From positions 620,001-684,000 of the forward strand of contig NZ_JAGSPN010000001.1 of NCBI RefSeq assembly GCF_018139685.1: a stretch of DNA of 64,000 nucleotides, written 5' to 3'. A model generated the notes under the pieces. It saw only the letters and a program-made list of their open reading frames with translations, did not search any database and was not told the DNA's origin. Shown here piece by piece: positions 53,559 through 62,295 of the stretch (its first letter is position 1; the number at the start of each line of letters is the position of its first letter). The translations under genes and the position numbers were made by a program. The stretch comes from Cognatundibacterium luofuense (GTDB lineage: Bacteria; Pseudomonadota; Gammaproteobacteria; Burkholderiales; Burkholderiaceae_D).

Positions 53559-54146
53559 ATGCAAGAGCAGGAAAACAAACAGGCTCAACAAGAGGTGCCG
53601 GCAACAGATGCTCCGGTTGAGCCGGCTGAAATGGTGACTGAGGATCTGACACCAGAGTTCGTTCAGGCTGCAGCAGAAGAGCCGGCAGATGAAACTGCAC
53701 ACAAAATTGCCGAGATGGAATTGAAACTGGCCGAAATGCAGGATGCTTTCGTTCGTGCAAAGGCGGAAGGCGAAAATATCCGTCGCCGCGCACAGGAAGA
53801 TATTTCTAAGGCACATAAATTTGCAGTCGAAAGCTTTGCTGAAGCCATGGTGCCGGTCAAAGACAGTCTGGAAATGGCTTTGAAAGTGGAAGCGCCGACT
53901 GTCGAATCGCTGAAAGAGGGTGTGGAGATCACACTGAAGCAGTTGAATGCTGCATTCGAAAAAAATCGTCTGGCAGAAGTGAATCCCGCACAGGGTGAAA
54001 AGCTGGATCCGAACAAACACCAGGCAATTTCGATGGTACCTGCGGATCAGGAGGCAAATACCGTTGTCACAGTATTGCAAAAAGGTTACATGATTGCTGA
54101 CCGTTTATTGCGTCCTGCGCTGGTTACAGTTGCACAAGGTAAATAA
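53559..54146 (+). CDS. grpE: Nucleotide exchange factor GrpE
   Basis: Co-chaperone that releases ADP from DnaK. 195 residues. An acidic, disordered N-terminus (~1-45) and a long coiled coil (~45-95, [32 protein letters not shown]) precede the beta-domain with [19 protein letters not shown] and [20 protein letters not shown], the GrpE signature. GGAGA lies 6 bp upstream. It heads the grpE-dnaK-dnaJ group. Confidence 0.96.
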   Translation: MQEQENKQAQQEVPATDAPVEPAEMVTEDLTPEFVQAAAEEPADETAHKIAEMELKLAEMQDAFVRAKAEGENIRRRAQEDISKAHKFAVESFAEAMVPVKDSLEMALKVEAPTVESLKEGVEITLKQLNAAFEKNRLAEVNPAQGEKLDPNKHQAISMVPADQEANTVVTVLQKGYMIADRLLRPALVTVAQGK

Positions 54147-54162
54147 ACACTGAAAAAAGCAA

Positions 54163-54190
54163 AAAAAGTGCTTGAAAAGCGTTTTTTTTA
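54163..54190 (+). terminator. Imperfect A/T-rich hairpin between grpE and dnaK
   Basis: AAAAAAAGTGCTT and AAGCGTTTTTTT can pair with one bulged base and a G-T pair around GAA, followed by another T. This has the look of a weak intrinsic terminator and overlaps the -35 box of the dnaK promoter candidate. Confidence 0.4.
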
Positions 54191-54198
54191 CCTTATAT
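54171..54198 (+). promoter_or_regulatory. Candidate heat-shock (sigma-32) promoter of dnaK
   Basis: CTTGAA, 14-base spacer, CCTTATAT, 85 bp before dnaK. Would allow dnaK to be expressed independently of grpE. Confidence 0.45.
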
Positions 54199-54282
54199 CG
54201 GGATCAGACAATGCCTGAATCAGTGAAAATGATCAGGAATTCACGAAATTAACGAAAAAACAGACATTTCCGAGGGAAAATC

Positions 54283-56214
54283 ATGGGAAAAATTATTGGT
54301 ATTGACTTGGGTACGACTAACTCCTGCGTAGCAGTGATGGAAGGCGGCCAGCCAAAAGTAATCGAAAATGCAGAAGGTGCGCGTACTACGCCATCGATCA
54401 TTGCTTACCAAGAAGATGGTGAAATTCTGGTGGGTGCTTCTGCGAAGCGTCAGGCAGTAACAAATCCGAAAAATACACTGTACGCAGTAAAGCGTCTGAT
54501 CGGTCGTAAATTTGAAGAAAAAGAAGTGCAGAAAGACATCGGTCTGATGCCTTACTCGATCAGCAAAGCTGACAACGGTGATGCATGGGTTTCTGTGCGT
54601 GACAAAAAACTGGCTCCGCCGCAAATTTCCGCTGAAGTTTTGCGCAAAATGAAAAAAACTGCCGAAGACTATCTCGGCGAAGAAGTAACTGAAGCAGTGA
54701 TTACCGTTCCAGCTTACTTCAATGATGCTCAGCGTCAGGCAACCAAAGATGCCGGTCGTATCGCTGGTCTTGAAGTGAAACGTATTATCAACGAGCCAAC
54801 AGCAGCTGCACTGGCGTTTGGTCTGGATAAAAAAGAAAAAGGCGACCGCAAGATTGCGGTGTATGACCTCGGCGGCGGTACATTCGACGTCTCTATCATT
54901 GAGATCGCTGACGTTGATGGCGAAATGCAGTTCGAAGTGCTGTCTACTAATGGTGATACCTTCCTCGGTGGTGAAGATTTCGATCAGCGCATGATTGATT
55001 ACATCATCGACGAATTCAAAAAAACCAACGGTCTGGATCTGTCCAAAGACCCTATCGCTCTGCAACGTATTAAAGCGTCTGCAGAACGTGCAAAAATTGA
55101 ACTGTCCAGCTCGCAACAGACAGAAATCAATGAGCCATACATTGCAATGGCAAATGGCGTACCGACTCACCTGAACATGAAAATCACCCGTGCAAAACTG
55201 GAAGCACTGGTAGAAGAACTGATTCAGAAAACGATCGAGCCATGCCGTCTGGCAATCAAAGATGCTGGCATCAAAACATCGGATATCGATGACGTGATTC
55301 TGGTCGGTGGTATGACCCGTATGCCAAAAGTGCAGGACGCGGTAAAAGAATTCTTCGGCCGCGATCCGCGTAAAGACGTGAATCCGGATGAAGCAGTTGC
55401 GGTTGGTGCGGCGATTCAGGGTTCTGTTCTGTCCGGTGACCGTAAAGACGTGTTGCTGCTGGACGTGACTCCGTTGTCTCTGGGTATCGAAACCCTGGGC
55501 GGCGTGATGACAAAAATGATCCAGAAAAACACCACGATCCCGACTAAGTTCAGCCAGGTATTCTCTACTGCAGAAGACAATCAGCCTGCAGTAACGATCA
55601 AAGTGTTCCAGGGTGAACGTGAAATCGCTGCGCGTAACAAAGCGCTGGGTGAATTCAATCTGGAAGGTATTCCACCGGCACAACGCGGCACACCGCAAAT
55701 CGAAGTGACTTTCGACATCGATGCTAACGGTATTCTGCACGTCGGCGCGAAAGATAAAGCAACCGGTAAAGAAAACAAGATCACCATCAAAGCAAACTCC
55801 GGTCTGTCTGAAGATGAAATCCAGCGCATGGTGAAAGACGCAGAACTGAACGCGGAAGAAGACAAGAAAGTCAAAGAACTGGCAGAGTCCCGCAATCAGG
55901 GTGATGCACTGGTTCACTCCACCCGTAAAGCGCTGGGTGAGCACGGTGACAAGCTGGAAGCCGGTGAAAAAGAGAAAATCGAAGCAGCGATCAAAGCGCT
56001 GGAAGATGTTCTGAAAAACGGCGAAAAAGCTGAGATCGATACGAAGATCGGTGAATTGTCGACTGCAGCGCAAAAACTCGGCGAAAAAATGTATGCCGAT
56101 ATGCAGGCGCAGGAACAAGCTGCAGCAGCAGGCGGCGCAGCCGGTGCGGATGCAAAAGCTAAAGACGATGATGTTGTTGACGCTGAGTTCAAAGAAGTCA
56201 AAGACAACAAATAA
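54283..56214 (+). CDS. dnaK: Molecular chaperone DnaK (Hsp70)
   Basis: ATP-dependent folding chaperone, 643 residues, the normal length. The ATPase domain starts [29 protein letters not shown]-type loop appears as [13 protein letters not shown], and [13 protein letters not shown] is the third phosphate loop. The linker [16 protein letters not shown] precedes the substrate-binding domain, and the tail ends with [13 protein letters not shown]. It is preceded by a heat-shock-type promoter candidate and followed by dnaJ after 148 bp containing a strong hairpin. Confidence 0.98.
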   Translation: MGKIIGIDLGTTNSCVAVMEGGQPKVIENAEGARTTPSIIAYQEDGEILVGASAKRQAVTNPKNTLYAVKRLIGRKFEEKEVQKDIGLMPYSISKADNGDAWVSVRDKKLAPPQISAEVLRKMKKTAEDYLGEEVTEAVITVPAYFNDAQRQATKDAGRIAGLEVKRIINEPTAAALAFGLDKKEKGDRKIAVYDLGGGTFDVSIIEIADVDGEMQFEVLSTNGDTFLGGEDFDQRMIDYIIDEFKKTNGLDLSKDPIALQRIKASAERAKIELSSSQQTEINEPYIAMANGVPTHLNMKITRAKLEALVEELIQKTIEPCRLAIKDAGIKTSDIDDVILVGGMTRMPKVQDAVKEFFGRDPRKDVNPDEAVAVGAAIQGSVLSGDRKDVLLLDVTPLSLGIETLGGVMTKMIQKNTTIPTKFSQVFSTAEDNQPAVTIKVFQGEREIAARNKALGEFNLEGIPPAQRGTPQIEVTFDIDANGILHVGAKDKATGKENKITIKANSGLSEDEIQRMVKDAELNAEEDKKVKELAESRNQGDALVHSTRKALGEHGDKLEAGEKEKIEAAIKALEDVLKNGEKAEIDTKIGELSTAAQKLGEKMYADMQAQEQAAAAGGAAGADAKAKDDDVVDAEFKEVKDNK

Positions 56215-56246
56215 TCGTTAAGTCTCAGGCTTAACGTATCTGCCGG

Positions 56247-56287
56247 GGCGCAGAGGTCGCAGAACTGAGTTCTGTGTACTCTGCGCC
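56247..56287 (+). other. Compound hairpin in the dnaK-dnaJ spacer
   Basis: GGCGCAGAG pairs perfectly with CTCTGCGCC, enclosing a 4x4 internal loop (GTCG/TGTA) and the inner stem CAGAA-ctgag-TTCTG. No T run follows, so it is not a standard terminator; it could be an mRNA processing or stability element setting the DnaK:DnaJ ratio. Confidence 0.55.
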
Positions 56288-56362
56288 TCAGTTGTAAACG
56301 CAATTCAGGAACAGGCTGTTTTCCGCAGTGTCAGGACAGCAGCGATCACAAGGTTAATTGAC

Positions 56363-57478
56363 ATGGCAAAGCGTGATTTTTACGAAGTACTCGGACTGGG
56401 CAAAAATGCCTCCGATGACGAAATCAAAAAAGCTTACCGTAAGCTCGCCATGAAATACCATCCGGACCGTAATCCGGATAACAAGGCGGCGGAAGAAAAG
56501 TTTAAAGAAGTCAAAGAAGCCTACGAAATGCTTTCGGACCCGCAAAAACGCGAGGCCTATGACCGCTATGGTCATGCCGGCGTGGATCCGAACATGGGTG
56601 GCGGCGGTGCCGGTGCGGGCGGTTTTGCTGATGCATTCGGTGATATTTTTGGTGATATTTTCGGTGGCGGCCGTCGTGGGGGCGGCCCGCAGGTATATCG
56701 TGGCGCAGATTTGCGTTACAACCTGGAAATCACACTGGAGCAGGCTGCGAATGGCTATGAGACTACCATTCAGGTACCAAGCTGGGATGAGTGCGATACT
56801 TGTCACGGCTCCGGTGCAAAGCCGGGTACGTCACCGGTAACTTGTACCACTTGCGGTGGTCATGGTCAGGTTCGTGTTCAGCAGGGCTTCTTTGCGATTC
56901 AGCAAACCTGTCCGAAATGTCATGGCACAGGCAAAATTATCCCTGAGCCGTGCACAAGCTGCTCGGGCGTAGGTCGCATTAAACGTAAGAAGACACTGGA
57001 AGTGAAAGTGCCTGCCGGTATTGATGACGGTATGCGGATTCGCTCTTCCGGTAATGGCGAGCCCGGCGTGAATGGCGGGCCTCCGGGCGATCTGTATGTT
57101 GAAATCCACATTAAGCAGCATCAGGTATTCCAGCGCGAAGGCGATGACCTGCATTGCGAAATCCCGATTTCGTTTGCAACCGCTGCACTCGGTGGTGATG
57201 TGGAAGTACCGACACTCAGCGGCAAGGCATCGTTCACGATTCCTGAAGGTACGCAATCCGGTAAAACCTTCCGTTTGCGCGGTAAAGGTGTGAAGGGTGT
57301 GCGTTCCGGTTATGCCGGTGACCTGTTCTGCCATGTTGTGATTGAAACGCCGGTACGTCTGACAGAACGTCAGAAAGATTTGCTGCGTGAATTTGAACAG
57401 CTGACGGTGGAAGGCGGTTCAAAACACAATCCGCAAAGCAATTCGTGGATGGATAAAGTCAAAAAGTTTTTTGAATAA
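56363..57478 (+). CDS. dnaJ: Chaperone protein DnaJ (Hsp40, type I)
   Basis: 371 residues, full type I layout. The J domain has [10 protein letters not shown] with the HPD motif that stimulates DnaK; a Gly/Phe-rich linker (~75-110) follows. The zinc domain has four CxxCxGxG motifs: [24 protein letters not shown] and CTSCSGVG. The C-terminal substrate domains include [20 protein letters not shown]. Its start lies 148 bp after dnaK, and a strong terminator follows. Confidence 0.98.
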   Translation: MAKRDFYEVLGLGKNASDDEIKKAYRKLAMKYHPDRNPDNKAAEEKFKEVKEAYEMLSDPQKREAYDRYGHAGVDPNMGGGGAGAGGFADAFGDIFGDIFGGGRRGGGPQVYRGADLRYNLEITLEQAANGYETTIQVPSWDECDTCHGSGAKPGTSPVTCTTCGGHGQVRVQQGFFAIQQTCPKCHGTGKIIPEPCTSCSGVGRIKRKKTLEVKVPAGIDDGMRIRSSGNGEPGVNGGPPGDLYVEIHIKQHQVFQREGDDLHCEIPISFATAALGGDVEVPTLSGKASFTIPEGTQSGKTFRLRGKGVKGVRSGYAGDLFCHVVIETPVRLTERQKDLLREFEQLTVEGGSKHNPQSNSWMDKVKKFFE

Positions 57479-57509
57479 ATCCCGCTGATGCCTGCAAAGG
57501 CTGCCCGGT

Positions 57510-57540
57510 AAAAAACGCAGATCTCTGATCTGCGTTTTTT
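57510..57540. terminator. Rho-independent terminator after dnaJ
   Basis: Perfect 14-bp stem AAAAAACGCAGATC/GATCTGCGTTTTTT with loop TCT. Closes the grpE-dnaK-dnaJ region. Confidence 0.9.
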
Positions 57541-57699
57541 ATTTTGGTGATCATTTTTCTGCAGTCGTGTGTGCTAGAGGATACGCTCGGTTGTCAGACA
57601 TGTATGTGGCTTGCATTTTCGGTTATGCTAAAGCGCCCGCGCTGGTAAGGATTTCAGTCAAGGGAGTGATAAATAATATAAAACAAGACGGAGACGATT

Positions 57700-58311
57700 A
57701 TGTTTGGACAACGCAGTAAACAATGGATGCTTGCTTTGAGTCTGAGTCTGGGTTGCCTGATGAATGCCGGTGCAACCGAGGTAGCGGGTGTAAAGCTGGA
57801 TGATGCGGTGCAGGTTGCCGGAAATGAGCTGAAGCTCAACGGTGCCGGTATTCGTTATAAAGCGATTTTTAAGGTCTACGTCGCTGCGTTGTATCTGAAA
57901 GAAAAAAAGAACACTGTGCCGGATGTGCTGGCTGCACAAGGGCCGCGCCGGGTTGCCATCACCATGCTGCGCGACCTGAGTAACGAAGATTTCGGTCGCG
58001 GCTTTATGCAAGGTATTCAGCAAAATACCGATAAGTCTGAGAAGCTGAAAATGACATCTCAGTTCATGCGTTTTGGTGAGCTGTTTGCATCGGTGCCGGA
58101 GCTGAAAAAAGGCGACACCATGATTGTTGACTGGATTCCTAATCAGGGCACGATCGTGATGCTGAATGGTAAGAAAATGGGAGAGCCTTATCCTGATCTG
58201 GCTTTCTATAACGCGATTCTGCGAATCTGGCTGGGTGAAAGTCCTGTTGATAAAGGCTTGAAAAAAGCCATGCTGGCAGAACAGGACGAACGTAGCGGCA
58301 ATAACCGCTGA
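57700..58311 (+). CDS. Chalcone-isomerase-like periplasmic protein
   Basis: 203 residues. A signal peptide (MLALSLSLGCLMNAGA, cleavage probably after residue ~26) is followed by a chalcone isomerase-like domain: GVKLDDAVQVAGNELKLNGA, IRYKAIFKVYVAALYLKEKK and KKGDTMIVDWIPNQGTIVML. Bacterial members have no demonstrated flavonoid activity and are probably lipid- or fatty-acid-binding periplasmic proteins. It is a single gene after the dnaJ terminator; a short GC hairpin without a T run (58332-58353) follows. Confidence 0.82.
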   Translation: MFGQRSKQWMLALSLSLGCLMNAGATEVAGVKLDDAVQVAGNELKLNGAGIRYKAIFKVYVAALYLKEKKNTVPDVLAAQGPRRVAITMLRDLSNEDFGRGFMQGIQQNTDKSEKLKMTSQFMRFGELFASVPELKKGDTMIVDWIPNQGTIVMLNGKKMGEPYPDLAFYNAILRIWLGESPVDKGLKKAMLAEQDERSGNNR

Positions 58312-58331
58312 TCTGCGCCGTATCAATATCA

Positions 58332-58353
58332 CAGCCCGCCAGTGAGCGGGCTG
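58332..58353 (+). terminator. Weak terminator-like hairpin after the chalcone-isomerase-like gene
   Basis: CAGCCCGC-cagtga-GCGGGCTG, perfect 8-bp stem, but only a short T-rich stretch follows (CTTGCGTTT). Confidence 0.4.
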
Positions 58354-58423
58354 CTTGCGTTTGTCCGTGCCTTTCGGCAGGCGGCAGGGTAAAATCTCGC
58401 CTGTTCAATCAACAGGCGACAAG

Positions 58424-59113
58424 ATGACTGCACAGACAACCAATAAATTTACGCCGGAACAACTCTTTGAAAACAACCGGCGCTGGGCGGACGCTATCCG
58501 TCAGAAAGACCCGCATTTTTTCGAAACCCTGGCTTCCCAGCAAACCCCTGATTACTTATGGATAGGCTGCTCAGACAGCCGCGTTCCGGCCAATGAATTG
58601 CTTGGCATGCTGCCAGGTGAATTATTCGTACACCGGAATATCGCCAATGTGGTCGTACATTCTGACCTGAATTCCTTATCTGTATTGCAATTTGCAGTCG
58701 ATGTGCTGAAAGTGCGCAATATTATTATCTGTGGTCACTACGGCTGCTCCGGTGTGCATGCTGCGATGATGAACCGTCGCGTCGGGCTGGCCGATAACTG
58801 GCTGCGCCATGTTCAGGATGTCCATCAGAAGCATGAACGCTATCTGGGCGAAATTGTGGATGACCGGGTACGCGGAGATCAGTTATGCGAACTGAACGTG
58901 ATCGAGCAAGTGGTGAACGTATGTAAAACCACCATCATTCAGGATGCCTGGGATCGCGGACAGGAAGTGACTGTACACGGCTGGGTTTATGGCTTACAGG
59001 ATGGCTTGCTGCAGCCACTCGGTATGACGGTGGATTCGAATGAAACACTGAGTCAGCATCTGGAAAGCAGCCTGACACGCTATCAGCCAGTGGCACAAAA
59101 AGCCACCGCGTAA
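58424..59113 (+). CDS. can: Beta-class carbonic anhydrase
   Basis: Hydrates CO2 to bicarbonate in the cytoplasm. 229 residues from ATG 58424. The four zinc and catalytic residues are present: Cys, Asp and Arg in WIGCSDSRVPANEL, and His and Cys in ICGHYGCSGVHAAM. Additional family blocks are LFVHRNIANVVVHSD and VHGWVYGLQDGLLQPLG. The longer TTG start at 58355 is rejected. It ends in its own terminator. Confidence 0.95.
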   Translation: MTAQTTNKFTPEQLFENNRRWADAIRQKDPHFFETLASQQTPDYLWIGCSDSRVPANELLGMLPGELFVHRNIANVVVHSDLNSLSVLQFAVDVLKVRNIIICGHYGCSGVHAAMMNRRVGLADNWLRHVQDVHQKHERYLGEIVDDRVRGDQLCELNVIEQVVNVCKTTIIQDAWDRGQEVTVHGWVYGLQDGLLQPLGMTVDSNETLSQHLESSLTRYQPVAQKATA

Positions 59114-59144
59114 ATGGTTTGAAATAGCTAATCAGACGAAAAAC

Positions 59145-59169
59145 AAAAGCCGGCATTTGCCGGCTTTTG
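59145..59169. terminator. Rho-independent terminator after the carbonic anhydrase gene
   Basis: Perfect 10-bp stem AAAAGCCGGC/GCCGGCTTTT with loop ATTT. Confidence 0.85.
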
Positions 59170-59246
59170 TGTTTTCAGTGGCCCGTCAGCGGCATTTTCG
59201 CAGTCATGCCAGAATGCAGCCTGTTGACAGCAAACAGCTTATCCTC

Positions 59247-60782
59247 ATGAGCTATTCACTGGTCTGGTTAAAACGTGATTTGAGGTGGCAGGATCACGCC
59301 GCTATGTCGGCCGCTGCCCGTAACGGCCCCTTCGCCTGCTTATATGTGATTGAGCCCGGCTTGTGGCAACAGCCGGACATGGCCGCGTCGCACTATCACT
59401 TTATCGTCGAAAGCCTGCGGTCTTTGTACGCAGCATTGCGTGCAATGGGCGGACAATTGCTGATTTTGCATGGCGACATCATCAGCGTTCTGAACGCACT
59501 CTATGATCATTCGCCATTCCATACGATGCATTCACACGAAGAAACCGGTAATGGCTGGACTTATGAACGCGATCGTCAGGTCGCGGTCTGGTGTCGTGAA
59601 AAAAATGTGCAATGGCAGGAGCACCGCCAGTTCGGTGTGGTACGCGGCTTGCGAGACAGAAACCGCTGGCAAACTGCATGGGAAACTGAAATGGCGAAAC
59701 CTTTGCAGACATTGCCGGAGTCATTGCAATGGCAGAAGCTGCCGTTTGATGTACAGGTGCCAGCTGCGGCGGCGCTCGGTTTGCATCAGGCCGATCCGCC
59801 GTCACGGCAACCCGGTGGTCGTCAGCAGGGATTGCAAGCATTGAACACTTTTGCGGAGGAGCGCTGTATGCAGTATCGCGGCGGCATTTCTTCTCCCTTG
59901 TCTGCGCCGACGGCCTGTTCCCGCATATCTCCATATCTGAGTTATGGCTGCATCAGCATGCGTGAAACAGTGCAAAGCGTACGTCGTCTACTACTAAAGC
60001 TGCCCGAGCAGGAAAGCCGCCAGCGCGGAGGGTTGCAGGCATTTCAAAGTCGCTTGTACTGGCACTGTCATTTCATACAAAAGCTGGAGAGCGAGCCGGA
60101 AATCGAATTTCAGCCCATGCACCGTGGTTACACCGGTTTGCGTGAAGATGGCTGGAACCCATTGCATTTTCAATTGCTGACGGAAGGCCGTACCGGCTGG
60201 CCGCTGGTGGATGCCTGTGTGGCGATGCTGCGCGAAACCGGCTGGCTGAATTTTCGTATGCGCGCGATGCTGGTCTCCGTTGCGGCTTATCCTTTATGGC
60301 TGCACTGGCGCGATGTCGGTTGCTGGCTGGCGACACAGTTTGTGGATTACGAGCCGGGTATTCACTGGAGTCAGATGCAGATGCAATCCGGTACGACCGG
60401 TATGAATGTTCCGCGTATTTACAATCCGCTGAAACAGGCACGCGATCATGATCCGCATGGGCGCTTCGTACGTCGGTGGCTTCCTGCAATGCGTAAAGTG
60501 CCGGATTCATGGTTGTTTGAGCCCTGGAAAATGCCGCCGGTGATGCAGCAGCAACTCGGCTTCACACTGGGACAGGAATTGCCGCAGCCACCCGTGGAGC
60601 TCGAGCAGGCGACACGTCTTGCAAAACAGCGCTTATTTGCAGTCCGCGGACAGCCGGAAGTCCGTGCCGCAAAAGCAGCGGTTATTGAGAAACACGGCTC
60701 CCGTGTCAGTCGTACAGACAAACCTAAACGTAAGCCCCGTCAGACTTTACCGGAAGTCGTGCAAGCTTCTTTATTTGAATAA
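59247..60782 (+). CDS. Photolyase/cryptochrome-family FAD-binding protein (variant clade)
   Basis: 511 residues from ATG 59247. The N-terminal antenna domain (1-~130) starts SLVWLKRDLRWQDHAAM and has LLILHGDIISVL. The FAD-binding helical domain has SPYLSYGCISMRE, FQSRLYWHCHFIQKL, GWPLVDACVAMLRETGWLNF and YEPGIHWSQMQMQSGTTGMN. In the last stretch, near the flavin N5 position, it differs from class I photolyases (NNGGWQWAAS-like), so it belongs to another branch whose repair activity is uncertain. The C-terminus is basic (DKPKRKPRQTLPEV). It is the first gene of a light-related cluster. Confidence 0.82.
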   Translation: MSYSLVWLKRDLRWQDHAAMSAAARNGPFACLYVIEPGLWQQPDMAASHYHFIVESLRSLYAALRAMGGQLLILHGDIISVLNALYDHSPFHTMHSHEETGNGWTYERDRQVAVWCREKNVQWQEHRQFGVVRGLRDRNRWQTAWETEMAKPLQTLPESLQWQKLPFDVQVPAAAALGLHQADPPSRQPGGRQQGLQALNTFAEERCMQYRGGISSPLSAPTACSRISPYLSYGCISMRETVQSVRRLLLKLPEQESRQRGGLQAFQSRLYWHCHFIQKLESEPEIEFQPMHRGYTGLREDGWNPLHFQLLTEGRTGWPLVDACVAMLRETGWLNFRMRAMLVSVAAYPLWLHWRDVGCWLATQFVDYEPGIHWSQMQMQSGTTGMNVPRIYNPLKQARDHDPHGRFVRRWLPAMRKVPDSWLFEPWKMPPVMQQQLGFTLGQELPQPPVELEQATRLAKQRLFAVRGQPEVRAAKAAVIEKHGSRVSRTDKPKRKPRQTLPEVVQASLFE

Positions 60783-60823
60783 GAAAACCGTTTTACTGAA
60801 ATATTAAAAAACATATTCATACT

Positions 60824-60982
60824 ATGAAGATGCGGAAAAAATCAGAATTACCGACCAAAGTCTGTGTCAGTTGCGGACTGCCGTTCAGCTGGCGAAAAAA
60901 ATGGGAGCGTGACTGGGAACAAGTGCGGTATTGCTCGGAACGTTGCCGTCGTCAGGGCGCAAACGGGAAGGAGGGCGTATGA
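60824..60982 (+). CDS. DUF2256-family small zinc-ribbon-like protein
   Basis: 52 residues, below common length cut-offs. The pattern is [20 protein letters not shown] followed by [12 protein letters not shown], four Cys in two pairs, the DUF2256 signature. ATG 60830 is a second in-frame start. The stop overlaps the next ATG (ATGA), so it is co-translated with the CRY-DASH gene. DUF2256 genes are commonly found beside photolyase/cryptochrome genes, as recalled; the function is unknown, but a zinc-binding partner is plausible. Confidence 0.85.
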   Translation: MKMRKKSELPTKVCVSCGLPFSWRKKWERDWEQVRYCSERCRRQGANGKEGV

Positions 60983-62295
60983 CAGCATTGCTGTGGTTTC
61001 GTCAGGATTTGCGACTGCATGACCATGCTGTACTGACGCAGGCGTTGCAACAGAATGGTGATTTACTGCCGGTCTTCTTCTGGCCGGAGAATTCGGAAAC
61101 GCGCTGGGGCCATGCCCGTTACAGCGATTTACGTTTGCACTGGCTCGCACAAAATGTGCAGGCTTTACAGCAAGCCCTGCGTGCAAAAGGCAGCGATTTA
61201 CTGGTGTTGCACGGAAAACAGGAATCATTGATTCCTGAGCTGTGCGCTACGCTGCAAATCCGGGCGGTATGGACGGAAGACTTACCCGCGCCCGAAGAGG
61301 AGCAGCAGCTTGCGGCATTGCAGCCTGTGTTACAACAACAGGGAGTAACGCTGAACACGGTCTGGCACAGTAGCTTGCTGTTGCCGCATCAGTTGCCGTT
61401 TGATGTACAGGATTTACCACCGGTGTTCACCCATTTTCGTCAGCAACTGGAAAATGCGTCGGTTCGGGAGGCGGAATGCTTGCCTGCGCCTTTGCAATTG
61501 CCGCCATTACCGGATGGCATCGCAGCATGGCAGGCGCGTTCTGTCATTCCGGATATTCCTGTCAGTCCTGAGATCGCCGGGCGCCAACAGTACAGCTCTT
61601 TTCCTTTGACACATCCACACTGGCAGGGCGGTGAAGCAGTGGCGCTGCAGCATCTGAATCGCTATGCGCAAAAAGGTCTAACCCATACCTATGAAACCAC
61701 GCGTAACGCTTTGCAGGGGCTGGATTTTTCGAGCAAATGGTCACCGTGGCTGGCTTGCGGCAGTTTATCGCCACGGCGTGCGATGCAAATGATCCGCGAA
61801 GCAGAGCAGCAGTCCGGCGAAAACAAAAGCACTTACTGGCACTGGTTTGAATTGCTATGGCGGGATTACTTCCGGTTTTTACACAGGCAATACGGCAGTC
61901 TTTTGTATCGTAAGCAAGGTCTGTCAAATATTTATCACGGGCCGGAGCAGCATGATGCAGTGCAGTGGCAGCGCTGGACCAGCGGTAACACCGGTTGTGA
62001 TCTGGTCGATGCCGGTATGCGGGAACTGCGGCTGACCGGTTATTTATCAAACCGTATGCGGCAAATTGTGGCCAGTTACTGGCTGAATGAAATGCAGGGT
62101 GACTGGCGCGCCGGTGCGGCCTGGTTTGAAGCGCAATTGCTGGATTTTGATGTATTCAGCAATCAGGGTAACTGGTTATACATTTCCGGTCATGGCACCG
62201 ATCCGCGCGGCGGGCGGCATTTTGATATTCGCCGTCAGATTAAACAATATGACAGCGAAGGCAACTATCGCCGTTGCTGGGGGACTGCAGTATGA
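60979..62295 (+). CDS. DASH-type cryptochrome
   Basis: 438 residues from ATG 60979. [17 protein letters not shown] begins the antenna domain. The FAD domain has [62 protein letters not shown] and [20 protein letters not shown], then [12 protein letters not shown], all characteristic of CRY-DASH. Members repair cyclobutane dimers in single-stranded DNA and may sense blue light. It is coupled by ATGA to genes on both sides. Confidence 0.93.
   Translation: MTALLWFRQDLRLHDHAVLTQALQQNGDLLPVFFWPENSETRWGHARYSDLRLHWLAQNVQALQQALRAKGSDLLVLHGKQESLIPELCATLQIRAVWTEDLPAPEEEQQLAALQPVLQQQGVTLNTVWHSSLLLPHQLPFDVQDLPPVFTHFRQQLENASVREAECLPAPLQLPPLPDGIAAWQARSVIPDIPVSPEIAGRQQYSSFPLTHPHWQGGEAVALQHLNRYAQKGLTHTYETTRNALQGLDFSSKWSPWLACGSLSPRRAMQMIREAEQQSGENKSTYWHWFELLWRDYFRFLHRQYGSLLYRKQGLSNIYHGPEQHDAVQWQRWTSGNTGCDLVDAGMRELRLTGYLSNRMRQIVASYWLNEMQGDWRAGAAWFEAQLLDFDVFSNQGNWLYISGHGTDPRGGRHFDIRRQIKQYDSEGNYRRCWGTAV

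Noticed and set aside
54241-56118. 625-residue open frame on the minus strand opposite dnaK
   Set aside because: It is the well-known long antisense frame produced by dnaK codon bias; Cys/Phe/His-rich composition, no ribosome-binding site and no recognisable family.
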